Positions 42,267-49,749 of a stretch of 64,000 bases of DNA are shown here, in pieces. The translations under genes and the position numbers were made by a program. A model generated the notes under the pieces. That model was not told where the DNA came from and did no database searches. It was given only the letters and a program-made list of their open reading frames with translations. Origin of the DNA: Actinoplanes teichomyceticus ATCC 31121 (lineage in GTDB: Bacteria; Actinomycetota; Actinomycetes; Mycobacteriales; Micromonosporaceae); assembly GCF_003711105.1 (NCBI RefSeq), contig NZ_CP023865.1:4055001-4119000 (forward strand). Direction: 5' to 3'. Numbering within the stretch: the first letter of the stretch is position 1; each line of letters begins with the position of its first letter.

Positions 42267-42890
42267 ATGGGCACACGGCGCAGGACCGGTGCGGCGCTTC
42301 GCGCGCTGGCCACGGTCATGGTGGGCATCGCGGCGACGACCGCGCCGGTCGCGGCCTCGCCCGCGTACGCCGGCGAGGGCAGCTATCACTGCGGCATCCT
42401 GGTCTACGGCGCGATCGAGGACCGGTATCTGCAGGCCGGCGCGCAGAACGGCCCGCTGGGCTGCCCCAACGGCACCGAGACGGACGCGGCCGGCGGCGGG
42501 CGGTGGGAGTCGTTCCGGGGCGGCGACATCTACTGGCATCCGCGGACCGGCGCGCACATCGTCTGGGGCGCGATCCGCGACAAGTGGACCCAGTACGGCC
42601 GGGAGCGCGGCTACGGCTTCCCGCTCACCGACGAGCTGACCACCCCGGACGGCGTCGGCCGCTACAACCACTTCGAACGCGGCTCGATCTACTGGACGCC
42701 GGCGACCGGCGCGCACACCGTCTACGGCGGGATCCGCGAACGGTGGGCGGCGATGGGCTGGGAGCGCAGCTGCCTGCGCTATCCGGTGTCGGACGAGACG
42801 GACACCCCGGGCGGTGGCGGCCGGTACCAGATGTTCCAGGGCGGCTCGATGTACTGGACCCCGGCCGGCGGCGCCCAGCCCACCTGCTGA
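42267..42890 (+). CDS. Secreted LGFP-repeat protein
   Basis: A 207-residue exported protein: a basic start and hydrophobic stretch (ALRALATVMVGIAATTAPVA) with cleavage after AYA near residue 36, then three LGFP-like repeats of about 54 residues. Each has the pattern (I/V)xxxIxxxWxxxGxxxGxxGxPxxxE followed by F-x-x-G-x-(I/M)-Y-W-x-P-x-x-G-A. LGFP modules are thought to bind the cell wall; this protein consists only of them. GGGGGGAC precedes ATG 42267. Confidence 0.88.
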   Translation: MGTRRRTGAALRALATVMVGIAATTAPVAASPAYAGEGSYHCGILVYGAIEDRYLQAGAQNGPLGCPNGTETDAAGGGRWESFRGGDIYWHPRTGAHIVWGAIRDKWTQYGRERGYGFPLTDELTTPDGVGRYNHFERGSIYWTPATGAHTVYGGIRERWAAMGWERSCLRYPVSDETDTPGGGGRYQMFQGGSMYWTPAGGAQPTC

Positions 42891-42992
42891 GCGCCGCGGC
42901 CGGCGCCGGACGCGCCGCAGAGGATCATCTGCCGGGCGGCGGCCGGGTGTCCGTGGGCGATTACCGTCCGGGCCGGCGGGTAAGCGGCTCGC

Positions 42993-43730
42993 ATGAGGAT
43001 GATCCCGTTGCTCGGTGCTGGTGTGGCGGCGGCCGCCGCCGTGCGCCTGGCCCGCTCGCGCCGGCAGCGCTCGCTGCACCCGCTCGGCTGCTCGCTGACC
43101 GGCGAGCTGCAGGTGTGGGGCTGCCCCGGCCCGGTCGGCTCGGAGCTGATCGACCGGCCGGCCCGGCACCGGGTGACCGTCCGGCTGTCCAAGGGGCTGG
43201 GCACCCGGGGCGGCCGGGCCGACGTGCGCGGGGTCGCCGTCCGGGTGCCCGGGCCGGGCCGTCCGACGGATCTGCTGCTGTCCACGGTGGCCGCCGGGCG
43301 CTGGGGCCGCCGGGTGCCGATGCCGCGCCGCACGTTCGACACGACGTACGGTTCGATCACCGCGTACCGGGCCGGCGGCGCGAAGCTGTACCTGCTGGCC
43401 GGCCCGGACCCGGCCGGCGCGCCGCTGGGCCGCACCCTGGAGTCGGTGACCGACGCGGCCGGCCGGGGCGGGGCCGGCCTGCTGCTGCACGTCGTGCGCG
43501 GCGGCCGGGTGCAGCCGTTCGGCCGGCTGTCGCTGGACGGCGTGCTGTCCCCGCGGCGGGACGCGGCGCTGGCCTTCGACCCGATCCGCAACGCGTCGGC
43601 CGACCTGCACCCGACCGGCCGCCTGCACGGCGCCCGCGCCCTGGCCTACCGGGCCAGCCAGCGCTGGCGGGGCGTCACGCCGCCGCCGCGGAACCCGGCC
43701 GCCGTCGAGCGGACGGCCGCGAACCGCTGA
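42993..43730 (+). CDS. Catalase-superfamily-like protein, probably not a true catalase
   Basis: A 245-residue protein. After a short hydrophobic start it shows the order seen in the catalase-like fold: RHRVTVRLSKGLGTRGGRAD, GVAVRVPGPGRPTDLLLSTV, RTFDTTYGSITAYRAGG, then a C-terminal LHPTGRLHGARALAYRAS. The catalytic His-Asn pair and the RxxxY heme-ligand motif of true catalases are not visible, and the length is about half of theirs. Its role is unknown. I regard the fold assignment as tentative. Confidence 0.5.
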   Translation: MRMIPLLGAGVAAAAAVRLARSRRQRSLHPLGCSLTGELQVWGCPGPVGSELIDRPARHRVTVRLSKGLGTRGGRADVRGVAVRVPGPGRPTDLLLSTVAAGRWGRRVPMPRRTFDTTYGSITAYRAGGAKLYLLAGPDPAGAPLGRTLESVTDAAGRGGAGLLLHVVRGGRVQPFGRLSLDGVLSPRRDAALAFDPIRNASADLHPTGRLHGARALAYRASQRWRGVTPPPRNPAAVERTAANR

Positions 43731-43744
43731 CCTCGGCGCCCGGG

Positions 43745-44314
43745 TCAGCCCTCGGGCGCGCTCCCGGCGAAGATCGGCCGGCCGTCGATGCTGACGCCGT
43801 TCTTCACCCGGCGATATTCCGCGAGGTCCGCGTCGGTGCGCCGCTCGTGCGACCGGATCAGCAGGTCCCGGTCACCCTGGTAGGACATCAGCGGCACCGC
43901 GTAGCCGCAGGAGTCGCTGACCCGCTCGACCGCGACGTCGATCACCGCCCGCACGCCGTGGGTGTCCGGCGGCGCGTCGAACAGCCGCCGCAGCTCGGCG
44001 TGCTCCGGCGCGGTGACCGGCACCGCGCGGCCGTGGCCGTGCAGCCGGACGATGTTCGGCGGCCCACCGAAGGCGCAGAACATCAGGGTGATCCGCCCGT
44101 TCTCGCTCAGGTGGGCGATCGTCTCCGCGCCGCTGCCGTGGTAATCCAGATAGGCGACCCGGTGCTCGCCGAGCACCGCGAAGGTACCGGCCATGCCCTT
44201 GGGCGAGACGTTGACGTGCCCGCCCGGCCCGCTGGGCGCGGTGGCCACGAAGAACATCGGCTGCGCCTCGATGAAGCTCCGCAACCGCCCATCGATCCGT
44301 TCGTATACCTTCAT
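43745..44314 (-). CDS. Pyridoxamine 5'-phosphate oxidase-fold flavin/heme-binding protein
   Basis: A 189-residue split-barrel protein. SFIEAQPMFFVATAPSGPGG and VNVSPKGMAGTFAVLGEHRV, then YLDYHGSGAETIAHL and ITLMFCAFGGPPNIVRLHG, match the PNPOx-like family whose members bind FMN, F420 or heme. The exact cofactor cannot be told. ATG 44314 is chosen; the region in front is repetitive and non-coding. Convergent with the catalase-like gene. Confidence 0.88.
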   Translation of the reverse strand: MKVYERIDGRLRSFIEAQPMFFVATAPSGPGGHVNVSPKGMAGTFAVLGEHRVAYLDYHGSGAETIAHLSENGRITLMFCAFGGPPNIVRLHGHGRAVPVTAPEHAELRRLFDAPPDTHGVRAVIDVAVERVSDSCGYAVPLMSYQGDRDLLIRSHERRTDADLAEYRRVKNGVSIDGRPIFAGSAPEG

Positions 44315-44403
44315 AAGCCGTATCCTGCCCCCTCGGCGGCACGGCGTCGAAGCCGGTTCCCGGCATGCGGTTTCTCCCGGCGCGCGCCGGGCCGGGCAGC
44401 GCC

Positions 44404-44499
44404 CGCGCACGTGTTCGCACGCCGCCCCGCACCCCGGGCGAGCGCCTGGGCCGCGCACGTGTTCGCACGCCGCGCCGCACCCCGGGCGAGCCCCTAAGC
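44404..44499. repeat. 48-bp direct repeat, two copies
   Basis: CGCGCACGTGTTCGCACGCC starts at 44404 and again at 44452, each followed by GCACCCCGGGCGAGC. It fills most of the 215 bases between the PNPOx-like and GGDEF genes and shows that the longer open frame through it is not coding. Confidence 0.85.
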
Positions 44500-44529
44500 C
44501 GCCGCCCCACCCTGCCGATCTGGAGCGGA

Positions 44530-45549
44530 GTGAGCTGGTACGTGCGGCGCATCCTGGCGAACTCGCGCGCCGACAACGCGGCCGTGGTCAGCGGCTTCAC
44601 CGTCGGCCTGTTCTTCACGCTGTGCGGGCTGTACACGTTCGTGACCATCCTGCTGCCCACCCCGCCCGGCTTCCGGCCCGGCGCGGTGTTCCTGATCGGG
44701 CTGACCGGGGTCGGGTGCGGGCTGACCGCGATGGCGCTGCCGTGGGCCCGGATACCGCGCCTCGTCCGGCTGGCGATCGCGCCCTCGGCCATGTCGCTCA
44801 TCGCGCTGCACAACGTCGCCGCGGGCAACGACGCGTTCCGGTACGGCATGTTCTTCTTCCTGGTGTTCCTCTGGCTCGGCCTGTGCGAGCCGCGCGGCAC
44901 CAGCCTGAAGATGAGCCCGTACCTGGCGGCCGCCTATCTGACGCCGTTGATCGCCGAGGGCGCGACCGGCTCCGACCTGGCGTCGATCAGCTACACGCTG
45001 CCGCTGTATCTCACCGTCGGCGAGGTGCTGGCCTGGCGCACCGAGCGGGTGCGCCGGCTGCAGAACCGGCTGCGGCAACTGGCCGAGCACGACTCGCTGA
45101 CCGGCCTGCCCAACCGCGCGGTGTTCACCAGCGCCCTGCGGGCGCACTGCGCGACGCCCGATCCGGTCGCCGTCCTCTTCCTCGACCTGGACGGCTTCAA
45201 ACAGATCAACGACCGCCTGGGCCACGCCGCCGGCGACGACGTGCTGGTCAAGGTAGCCGGGGCGCTGCGCGGGCACACCCGTGCGGGGTACGGCGATCTG
45301 CCGTGCCGCCTGGCCGGTGACGAGTTCGTCCTGCTGCTGCCCGGCACCGACCTGGACGCCGCGCACACCGTCGCCGGCCAGCTCGTGCAGCGACTGGGCC
45401 AGCTGCGCGCGGCCGACGGCAGGCCGATCCGCGGCAGCGTCGGGGTGGCCGGCGGCCGCGGCATGGACGCCGAGCGGCTGCTCGCCACCGCGGACCAGGC
45501 GATGTACGCCGCCAAGCAGGCGAAAGCCGCCGGTCGCACGGTCGCCTAG
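44530..45549 (+). CDS. Membrane-bound diguanylate cyclase (GGDEF domain)
   Basis: A 339-residue protein: six hydrophobic segments (about 18-165), then a GGDEF domain starting at AEHDSLTGLPNRAVFTSALR. The substrate and metal motif FLDLDGFKQINDRLGHAAGD is intact. The signature loop is AGDEF (262-266) instead of GGDEF; A at the first position is tolerated in many active cyclases. The C-terminal ADQAMYAAKQ motif is present. It would make c-di-GMP at the membrane. GTG 44530 is chosen since the preceding frame is a tandem repeat. Confidence 0.85.
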   Translation: MSWYVRRILANSRADNAAVVSGFTVGLFFTLCGLYTFVTILLPTPPGFRPGAVFLIGLTGVGCGLTAMALPWARIPRLVRLAIAPSAMSLIALHNVAAGNDAFRYGMFFFLVFLWLGLCEPRGTSLKMSPYLAAAYLTPLIAEGATGSDLASISYTLPLYLTVGEVLAWRTERVRRLQNRLRQLAEHDSLTGLPNRAVFTSALRAHCATPDPVAVLFLDLDGFKQINDRLGHAAGDDVLVKVAGALRGHTRAGYGDLPCRLAGDEFVLLLPGTDLDAAHTVAGQLVQRLGQLRAADGRPIRGSVGVAGGRGMDAERLLATADQAMYAAKQAKAAGRTVA

Positions 45550-45570
45550 ACCACCGGCACCCGGTCCGGC

Positions 45571-47856
45571 TCAGGCCGCGGCGATCCGGCACTGCTGCGC
45601 GAGCAGGGTGGTGATCTGCGCGGCCTCCATCGGCCGGCCCAGGTGGTAGCCCTGTCCGACGGTGTAGCCCAGCCGCAGCAGCCGCCGTGCCTGCTCCTCG
45701 TTCTCGATGCCCTCGGCGATCGTGTCCAGGCCCAGGGCGTCCGCGAGCTGCACCACCGCCCGGGCCACGGCCTGCCGGGCGGTGGTCGCCGCCGTGCCGG
45801 GCTCGCCCAGCTCGATGCCGTCGACGAACGACTTGTCGAGTTTCACCAGGGCGACCGGGAAGGCCCGCAGCAGGCTCAGCGACGACTCGCCGGTGCCGAA
45901 GTCGTCCAGCGCCAGCCGCACGCCCATCGCGTGCACCTCCTGCAGCACCCGGGACACCTGCTTGCCGCGCAGCACCGCGGACTCGGTCAGCTCCAGCACC
46001 AGGCGGTCGGCCGGCAGGCCGCTGTCGTGCAGCGCCGCGCGTACGTCCGCGACGAAATCCGGGTCGTGCAGTTGCCGCACCGAGACGTTGGGCCCGGCCT
46101 TGCCCAGCGCGTCCGGGCCGAACTCGGCGAGCCAGGCCGCCGCCTGCCGGCAGGTCTCGCGCAGCACGAAGCGGCCCAGCGGCACGATCAGGCCGGTGCG
46201 CTCGGCCGCCGGGATGAACTCGGCCGGCGACACCAGGCCGCGCTCCGGGTGCTGCCAGCGGACCAGCGCCTCGACGCCGACCAGCCGGCGCTCCGCCAGG
46301 TCGACCAGGGGCTGGTAGACCAGGCGGAACTCGCCGGCGTCCAGGGCCCGGCGCAGGTCGCCGCCGACCTGGGCGTCGGCGAACACCGACCGCTCCATGC
46401 CGTCGGCGTAGCGCACCCAGTTGCCCTTGCCGCGCTGCTTGGCGGTGTACAGCGCGACGTCGGCCTCACGCAGCAGGGCGCTCGCCGCGGTGCCGGCCGC
46501 CGCCGTGGCGATCCCGGCGCTGGCGTGCACCAGCAGCTGGTGCGCGCTGATCGGCGCGTCGAACGCGCGCACGATCCGCTGCGCCATCGCGTCGCCGGGC
46601 CCGGCCGGCCCGGTCATCAGCACCGCGAACTCGTCGCCGCCGAGACGCACCACCCGGCCGTCGCCGCCGACCGCGCCGCACAGCGTCTCGGCGAACGCGA
46701 CCAGCAGCTGGTCGCCGATGTCGTGGCCGAGCGAGTCGTTGACGGTCTTGAAGTCGTCCAGGTCGACCAGCAGCACGGTGGCGTCGCCGCAGGGCAGGGC
46801 CGCATCCAGCCACTCCCGGAACAGGGCACGGTTCGCCAGGCCGGTCAGCGCGTCGTGGGTGGCCTCGTAGCGCAGCCGCCGCTCGGATTCCTGCCGCTCG
46901 ACCAGCAGCCGGGTGTTGTCCCGCATCACCACGTACTGCCGGACCATGACCAGGGTGATGACCGCGATCGCCACCACCGCCACCGGCAGCGGCGGCGTGC
47001 CGGACGGGCGCAGCAGCATGTCCACCACCGGCGCCTGCACCGCGGCCACCGCCAGATACGGCAGCCAGGTGTTCGGCCGGCGCGGCGCGGCGCCGGTGGA
47101 GATCCACTGGCAGTGGGCGGCCGACGCGGCGAGCACCGGCACCACGGGCAGCACCAGGGCCTGCACCACGACCGGCCAGTCGGCGCTGCGCTGGCTGCCG
47201 AGCATCGCCACCACGGCCCCGGTCATCCCCATCGCCGCGAGCAACCGCACCGCGACCCGGTCGACCGGGCCGCCGTTGATGTACGAGACCTTGGTGATGC
47301 TGCCGGTCGCCAGCAGGAATGCCAGCAGGATGGTCAGCGTGAGCGGCACGTCCCGCGGGCCCCGCCCGTAGATCAGCGGGGCGAGTCCGAAGTGGTAGAG
47401 GACGGCGGCGCAGCCGAAGAAGGCGATGGCCCGGTCCAGCCACTGCCGGCGCAGCTCGTACCGGCTGGTGACGCCGAGCGGCACCCGGGCCACCGCGTAG
47501 ATGGCCGCCAGCACGCCGGCACAGATGGTGACGGTCGCGACGACCGGCATCGCCGGGTAGGCCGGGCTGCTGCGGAACGCCGCGACGGCCAGCGACCCGT
47601 ATCCGGCGGTCAGCAACAGGCAGGCGACCAGCAGTTGGCGCCAGAAGCGGCGGGCCGCCGGGGCCAACCGGATGCTGCGCAGCATGTCGACGACGGCGAG
47701 GGCGGCCGCCGCGGTGCCGGCCGGCATGAAGACGTACGCGACCGCCGTCGGGCCCGCCCCGGTGACCGACCACCAGGCGAACCAGAGCACCCCGAGCACC
47801 GCGATACCCACGGCGACGGCGAGATGCCGCCGCACCCCGCGGAAGACGTACCCCAT
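45571..47856 (-). CDS. Membrane-bound GGDEF-EAL protein (c-di-GMP synthesis/degradation)
   Basis: A 761-residue protein. Nine to ten hydrophobic segments cover residues 10-315. The GGDEF domain (about 335-495) has ATHDALTGLANRALFREWLD, LVDLDDFKTVNDSLGHDIGD and an intact RLGGDEFAVL. The EAL domain (about 510-755) has YQPLVDLAERRLVGVEALVR, RLALDDFGTGESSLSLL and KLDKSFVDGI, so both catalytic motifs look complete. Such hybrids can work in either direction. ATG 47856 is chosen; upstream sequence is repeat DNA. Convergent with the smaller GGDEF gene, with 21 bases between the stops. Confidence 0.92.
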   Translation of the reverse strand: MGYVFRGVRRHLAVAVGIAVLGVLWFAWWSVTGAGPTAVAYVFMPAGTAAAALAVVDMLRSIRLAPAARRFWRQLLVACLLLTAGYGSLAVAAFRSSPAYPAMPVVATVTICAGVLAAIYAVARVPLGVTSRYELRRQWLDRAIAFFGCAAVLYHFGLAPLIYGRGPRDVPLTLTILLAFLLATGSITKVSYINGGPVDRVAVRLLAAMGMTGAVVAMLGSQRSADWPVVVQALVLPVVPVLAASAAHCQWISTGAAPRRPNTWLPYLAVAAVQAPVVDMLLRPSGTPPLPVAVVAIAVITLVMVRQYVVMRDNTRLLVERQESERRLRYEATHDALTGLANRALFREWLDAALPCGDATVLLVDLDDFKTVNDSLGHDIGDQLLVAFAETLCGAVGGDGRVVRLGGDEFAVLMTGPAGPGDAMAQRIVRAFDAPISAHQLLVHASAGIATAAAGTAASALLREADVALYTAKQRGKGNWVRYADGMERSVFADAQVGGDLRRALDAGEFRLVYQPLVDLAERRLVGVEALVRWQHPERGLVSPAEFIPAAERTGLIVPLGRFVLRETCRQAAAWLAEFGPDALGKAGPNVSVRQLHDPDFVADVRAALHDSGLPADRLVLELTESAVLRGKQVSRVLQEVHAMGVRLALDDFGTGESSLSLLRAFPVALVKLDKSFVDGIELGEPGTAATTARQAVARAVVQLADALGLDTIAEGIENEEQARRLLRLGYTVGQGYHLGRPMEAAQITTLLAQQCRIAAA

Positions 47857-47947
47857 GCCGGATCTTTCGGCAGCCGTTCCACGATTCGTAGTACTTGTCC
47901 CGGGCGGCGCCCGGGAACACCACTGCCCGGTCGGCGCCGGTGGCCCC

Positions 47948-48178
47948 TGCCGGTCCGGCCGGGACCCGCAGCCGCCGGTCAATCCCCGGCCGGGCGATGG
48001 CGCCGTGCCGGTCCGGCCGGGACCCGCAGCCGCCGGTCAACCCCCGGCCGGGCGATGGCGCCGTGCCGGTCCGGCCGGGACCCGCAGCCGCCGGTCAACC
48101 CCCGGCCGGGCGATGGCGCCGTGCCGGTCCGGCCGGGACCCGCAGCCGCCGGTCAACCCCCGGCCGGGCGGCCGGTTC
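47948..48178. repeat. 58-bp tandem repeat, four copies
   Basis: Units start at 47948, 48006, 48064 and 48122. The core is TGCCGGTCCGGCCGGGACCC followed by GCAGCCGCCGGTCAA. Copies are nearly identical, only one base (T/C) differing in the first. The period is not a multiple of three. The last copy overlaps the C-terminal codons of the tautomerase gene. Confidence 0.92.
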
Positions 48179-48695
48179 CTTCGCGGCGCGGATCGGCCGT
48201 GCCCTGCCGGCCCCGCGCGGCCCGGCTGGCATCGATGCGGGCGGCCGCGAGCGCGCGGGCCCGCTCGGGGTCGTCGCCGGTGAGCCGGGCCAGGATGGTC
48301 GCGAGCGGGGTGATCCGCCCGCGCCCGCCCCAGTGCCCCTCGGGGATCTCGGTCGGGAAGACCCAGACCCGGCCGGGGTCGCGCGGCCAGGCGCCGTCCT
48401 CGGCGTCCAGGACGGCCTCGGTGACCTCGGCCACCACCGCCGCCCGGGCGGCCGCGTCGAGCTGGCCCTCCGGGACCGACGGCACCACCCGGTAGCGCGG
48501 CGCGTCGGCGGGCGACCCGCCGACGTGGACGGCGACCGGCCGGTGCACGAACGCCCACGAGACCGACCGGGTCACCGGGTCGTCCGGGTCGAAGCCCTCG
48601 TGCCGGATCAGGATCGCGGTGAGCCGATCGACCAGCGCCGCCTCCGCCTCGGGCGGCAGCGCCCCCTGCGGTACGTAGACGTCGAGCATGGGCAT
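48153..48695 (-). CDS. Tautomerase (4-oxalocrotonate tautomerase superfamily)
   Basis: A 180-residue protein that starts MPMLDVYVPQGALPPEAEAA. The Pro directly after Met is the catalytic base of this superfamily, so ATG 48695 is preferred to the ATG two codons later. VSWAFVHRPVAVHVGG and VWVFPTEIPEGHWGGRGR continue the two-repeat fold. The C-terminal 30 residues (RAARGRQGT onward) run into the 58-bp repeat and may be a recent extension. AGGAGG precedes the start. Divergent from an HxlR regulator, its likely controller. Confidence 0.85.
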   Translation of the reverse strand: MPMLDVYVPQGALPPEAEAALVDRLTAILIRHEGFDPDDPVTRSVSWAFVHRPVAVHVGGSPADAPRYRVVPSVPEGQLDAAARAAVVAEVTEAVLDAEDGAWPRDPGRVWVFPTEIPEGHWGGRGRITPLATILARLTGDDPERARALAAARIDASRAARGRQGTADPRREGTGRPAGG

Positions 48696-48708
48696 CGCAT
48701 CCTCCTGG

Positions 48709-48723
48709 GTTTAGTTTCTAAAC
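48709..48723. promoter_or_regulatory. Probable HxlR operator
   Basis: GTTTAG (48709-48714) and CTAAAC (48718-48723) form a perfect 6-bp dyad around TTT, in an A/T-rich patch between the divergent tautomerase and HxlR genes. Confidence 0.6.
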
Positions 48724-48785
48724 TCAGATCCGGAGCCTACGGACGCTGAGTAGAAGAAGTCAACCCAGGTGGTAGGGTCGGGCCC

Positions 48786-49256
48786 ATGAGCCAGCGGATC
48801 GATCCGGCGAACTGCTCGGTGGCGCGTGCCCTCGCCGTGGTCGGCGAGCGCTGGTCGCTGCTGATCGTCCGGGAGGCGCTGGACGGCGCCCGCCGGTTCG
48901 ACGAGTTCCAGACCCGCCTGGGGATCGCGCGCAACCTGCTGTCCACCCGGCTGGACACCCTGGTGGCCGCCGGGGTCCTGCACCGCGTCCCCTACCGGGA
49001 CCCGGGCAACCGCCGGCGTTTCGAATACCGGCTCACCGAGCGCGGCCAGGCCCTGCGCCCCACGCTGATCGCCCTGTTGCAGTGGGCCGACGACCACCTC
49101 CCGACGCCCGAGGGCCCCTCGGTCGTCGTCCGTCACCGTCCGGACTGCGAGGAACCGGTCCGGGTGGTGCTGGAGTGCGCCGCCGGTCACAGCCACCTCC
49201 CGCCGGAGGCCGTGCACCGGGCGCCCGGGCCCGGCGCCCGGTATCTGAACGCCTGA
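48786..49256 (+). CDS. HxlR-family transcriptional regulator
   Basis: A 156-residue winged-helix protein. CSVARALAVVGERWSLLIVR (Cys10 onward), FDEFQTRLGIARNLLSTRLD and the wing YRDPGNRRRFEYRLTERG are hallmark HxlR sequence. Many members sense electrophiles through the N-terminal Cys and control a divergent oxidoreductase or tautomerase gene, which fits the arrangement here. The C-terminal tail has two further cysteines. Confidence 0.93.
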   Translation: MSQRIDPANCSVARALAVVGERWSLLIVREALDGARRFDEFQTRLGIARNLLSTRLDTLVAAGVLHRVPYRDPGNRRRFEYRLTERGQALRPTLIALLQWADDHLPTPEGPSVVVRHRPDCEEPVRVVLECAAGHSHLPPEAVHRAPGPGARYLNA

Positions 49257-49350
49257 CGGCCCGGGCGCCGGCCGGCCCGGGCAGCGGCGGCGGGCTTCTA
49301 CACTGGCCGCGTCCTGGTGCGGCGTTTCGGGTTGAGGCGGTGGCAAGCCG

Positions 49351-49749
49351 GTGCGACACGGCAGATGGATCGGGCGCGCGGCGTTCGCGGTGATCGTCAT
49401 CGCGCTGGTCGGCTATCTCGTCCGGGTCGGGCTGGCGCGGGCCGACATGGTGGCCAGCAGCGTCGGGGCGGTCGTGGCCCTGGCCTCGCTCGGCGCGTCC
49501 TACCTGTTCCCCGCGCAGCCCAGCGCCCGTCCCGGCGCCGCCCGGGCCACCGGCGCGGGGGCCGTCGCGGTCGCCGCCGACAACGAGGGCGCGATCACCA
49601 CCGAGGTCTCCGGCACGGCCGCGACGGCCCCGGCGCCGCGACCGGCGCCGGGCGTGACCGCGGCCGGACCCGGATCCGTCGCGGTCGGCGGCGCGAACCG
49701 CGCCCCGATCCGCACCCGGGTCGCCCGCGACGACGGGGACGGGCGGTGA
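49351..49749 (+). CDS. Small membrane protein with two glycine-rich adaptor motifs, partner of the STAND ATPase
   Basis: A 132-residue protein with two hydrophobic helices (about 8-28 and 33-54) and an Ala/Pro-rich tail. The tail holds two copies of a 19-residue motif: GAGAVAVAADNEGAITTEV (68-86) and GPGSVAVGGANRAPIRTRV (106-124). The same motif is at the N-terminus of the next protein (residues 14-32). Sharing a short motif between a membrane protein and an NLR-like ATPase in one operon is the layout of effector-receptor pairs that signal by homotypic motif contact. GTG 49351 is the only in-frame start before the first helix; its ribosome site is poor. The next gene overlaps by 4 bases (GTGA). 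Confidence 0.72.
   Translation: MRHGRWIGRAAFAVIVIALVGYLVRVGLARADMVASSVGAVVALASLGASYLFPAQPSARPGAARATGAGAVAVAADNEGAITTEVSGTAATAPAPRPAPGVTAAGPGSVAVGGANRAPIRTRVARDDGDGR

Noticed and set aside
47948..48178. CRISPR-like array (also considered at 14835, 22689 and 54467)
   Set aside because: The units are directly joined without variable spacers and no cas genes are present; they are simple tandem repeats.
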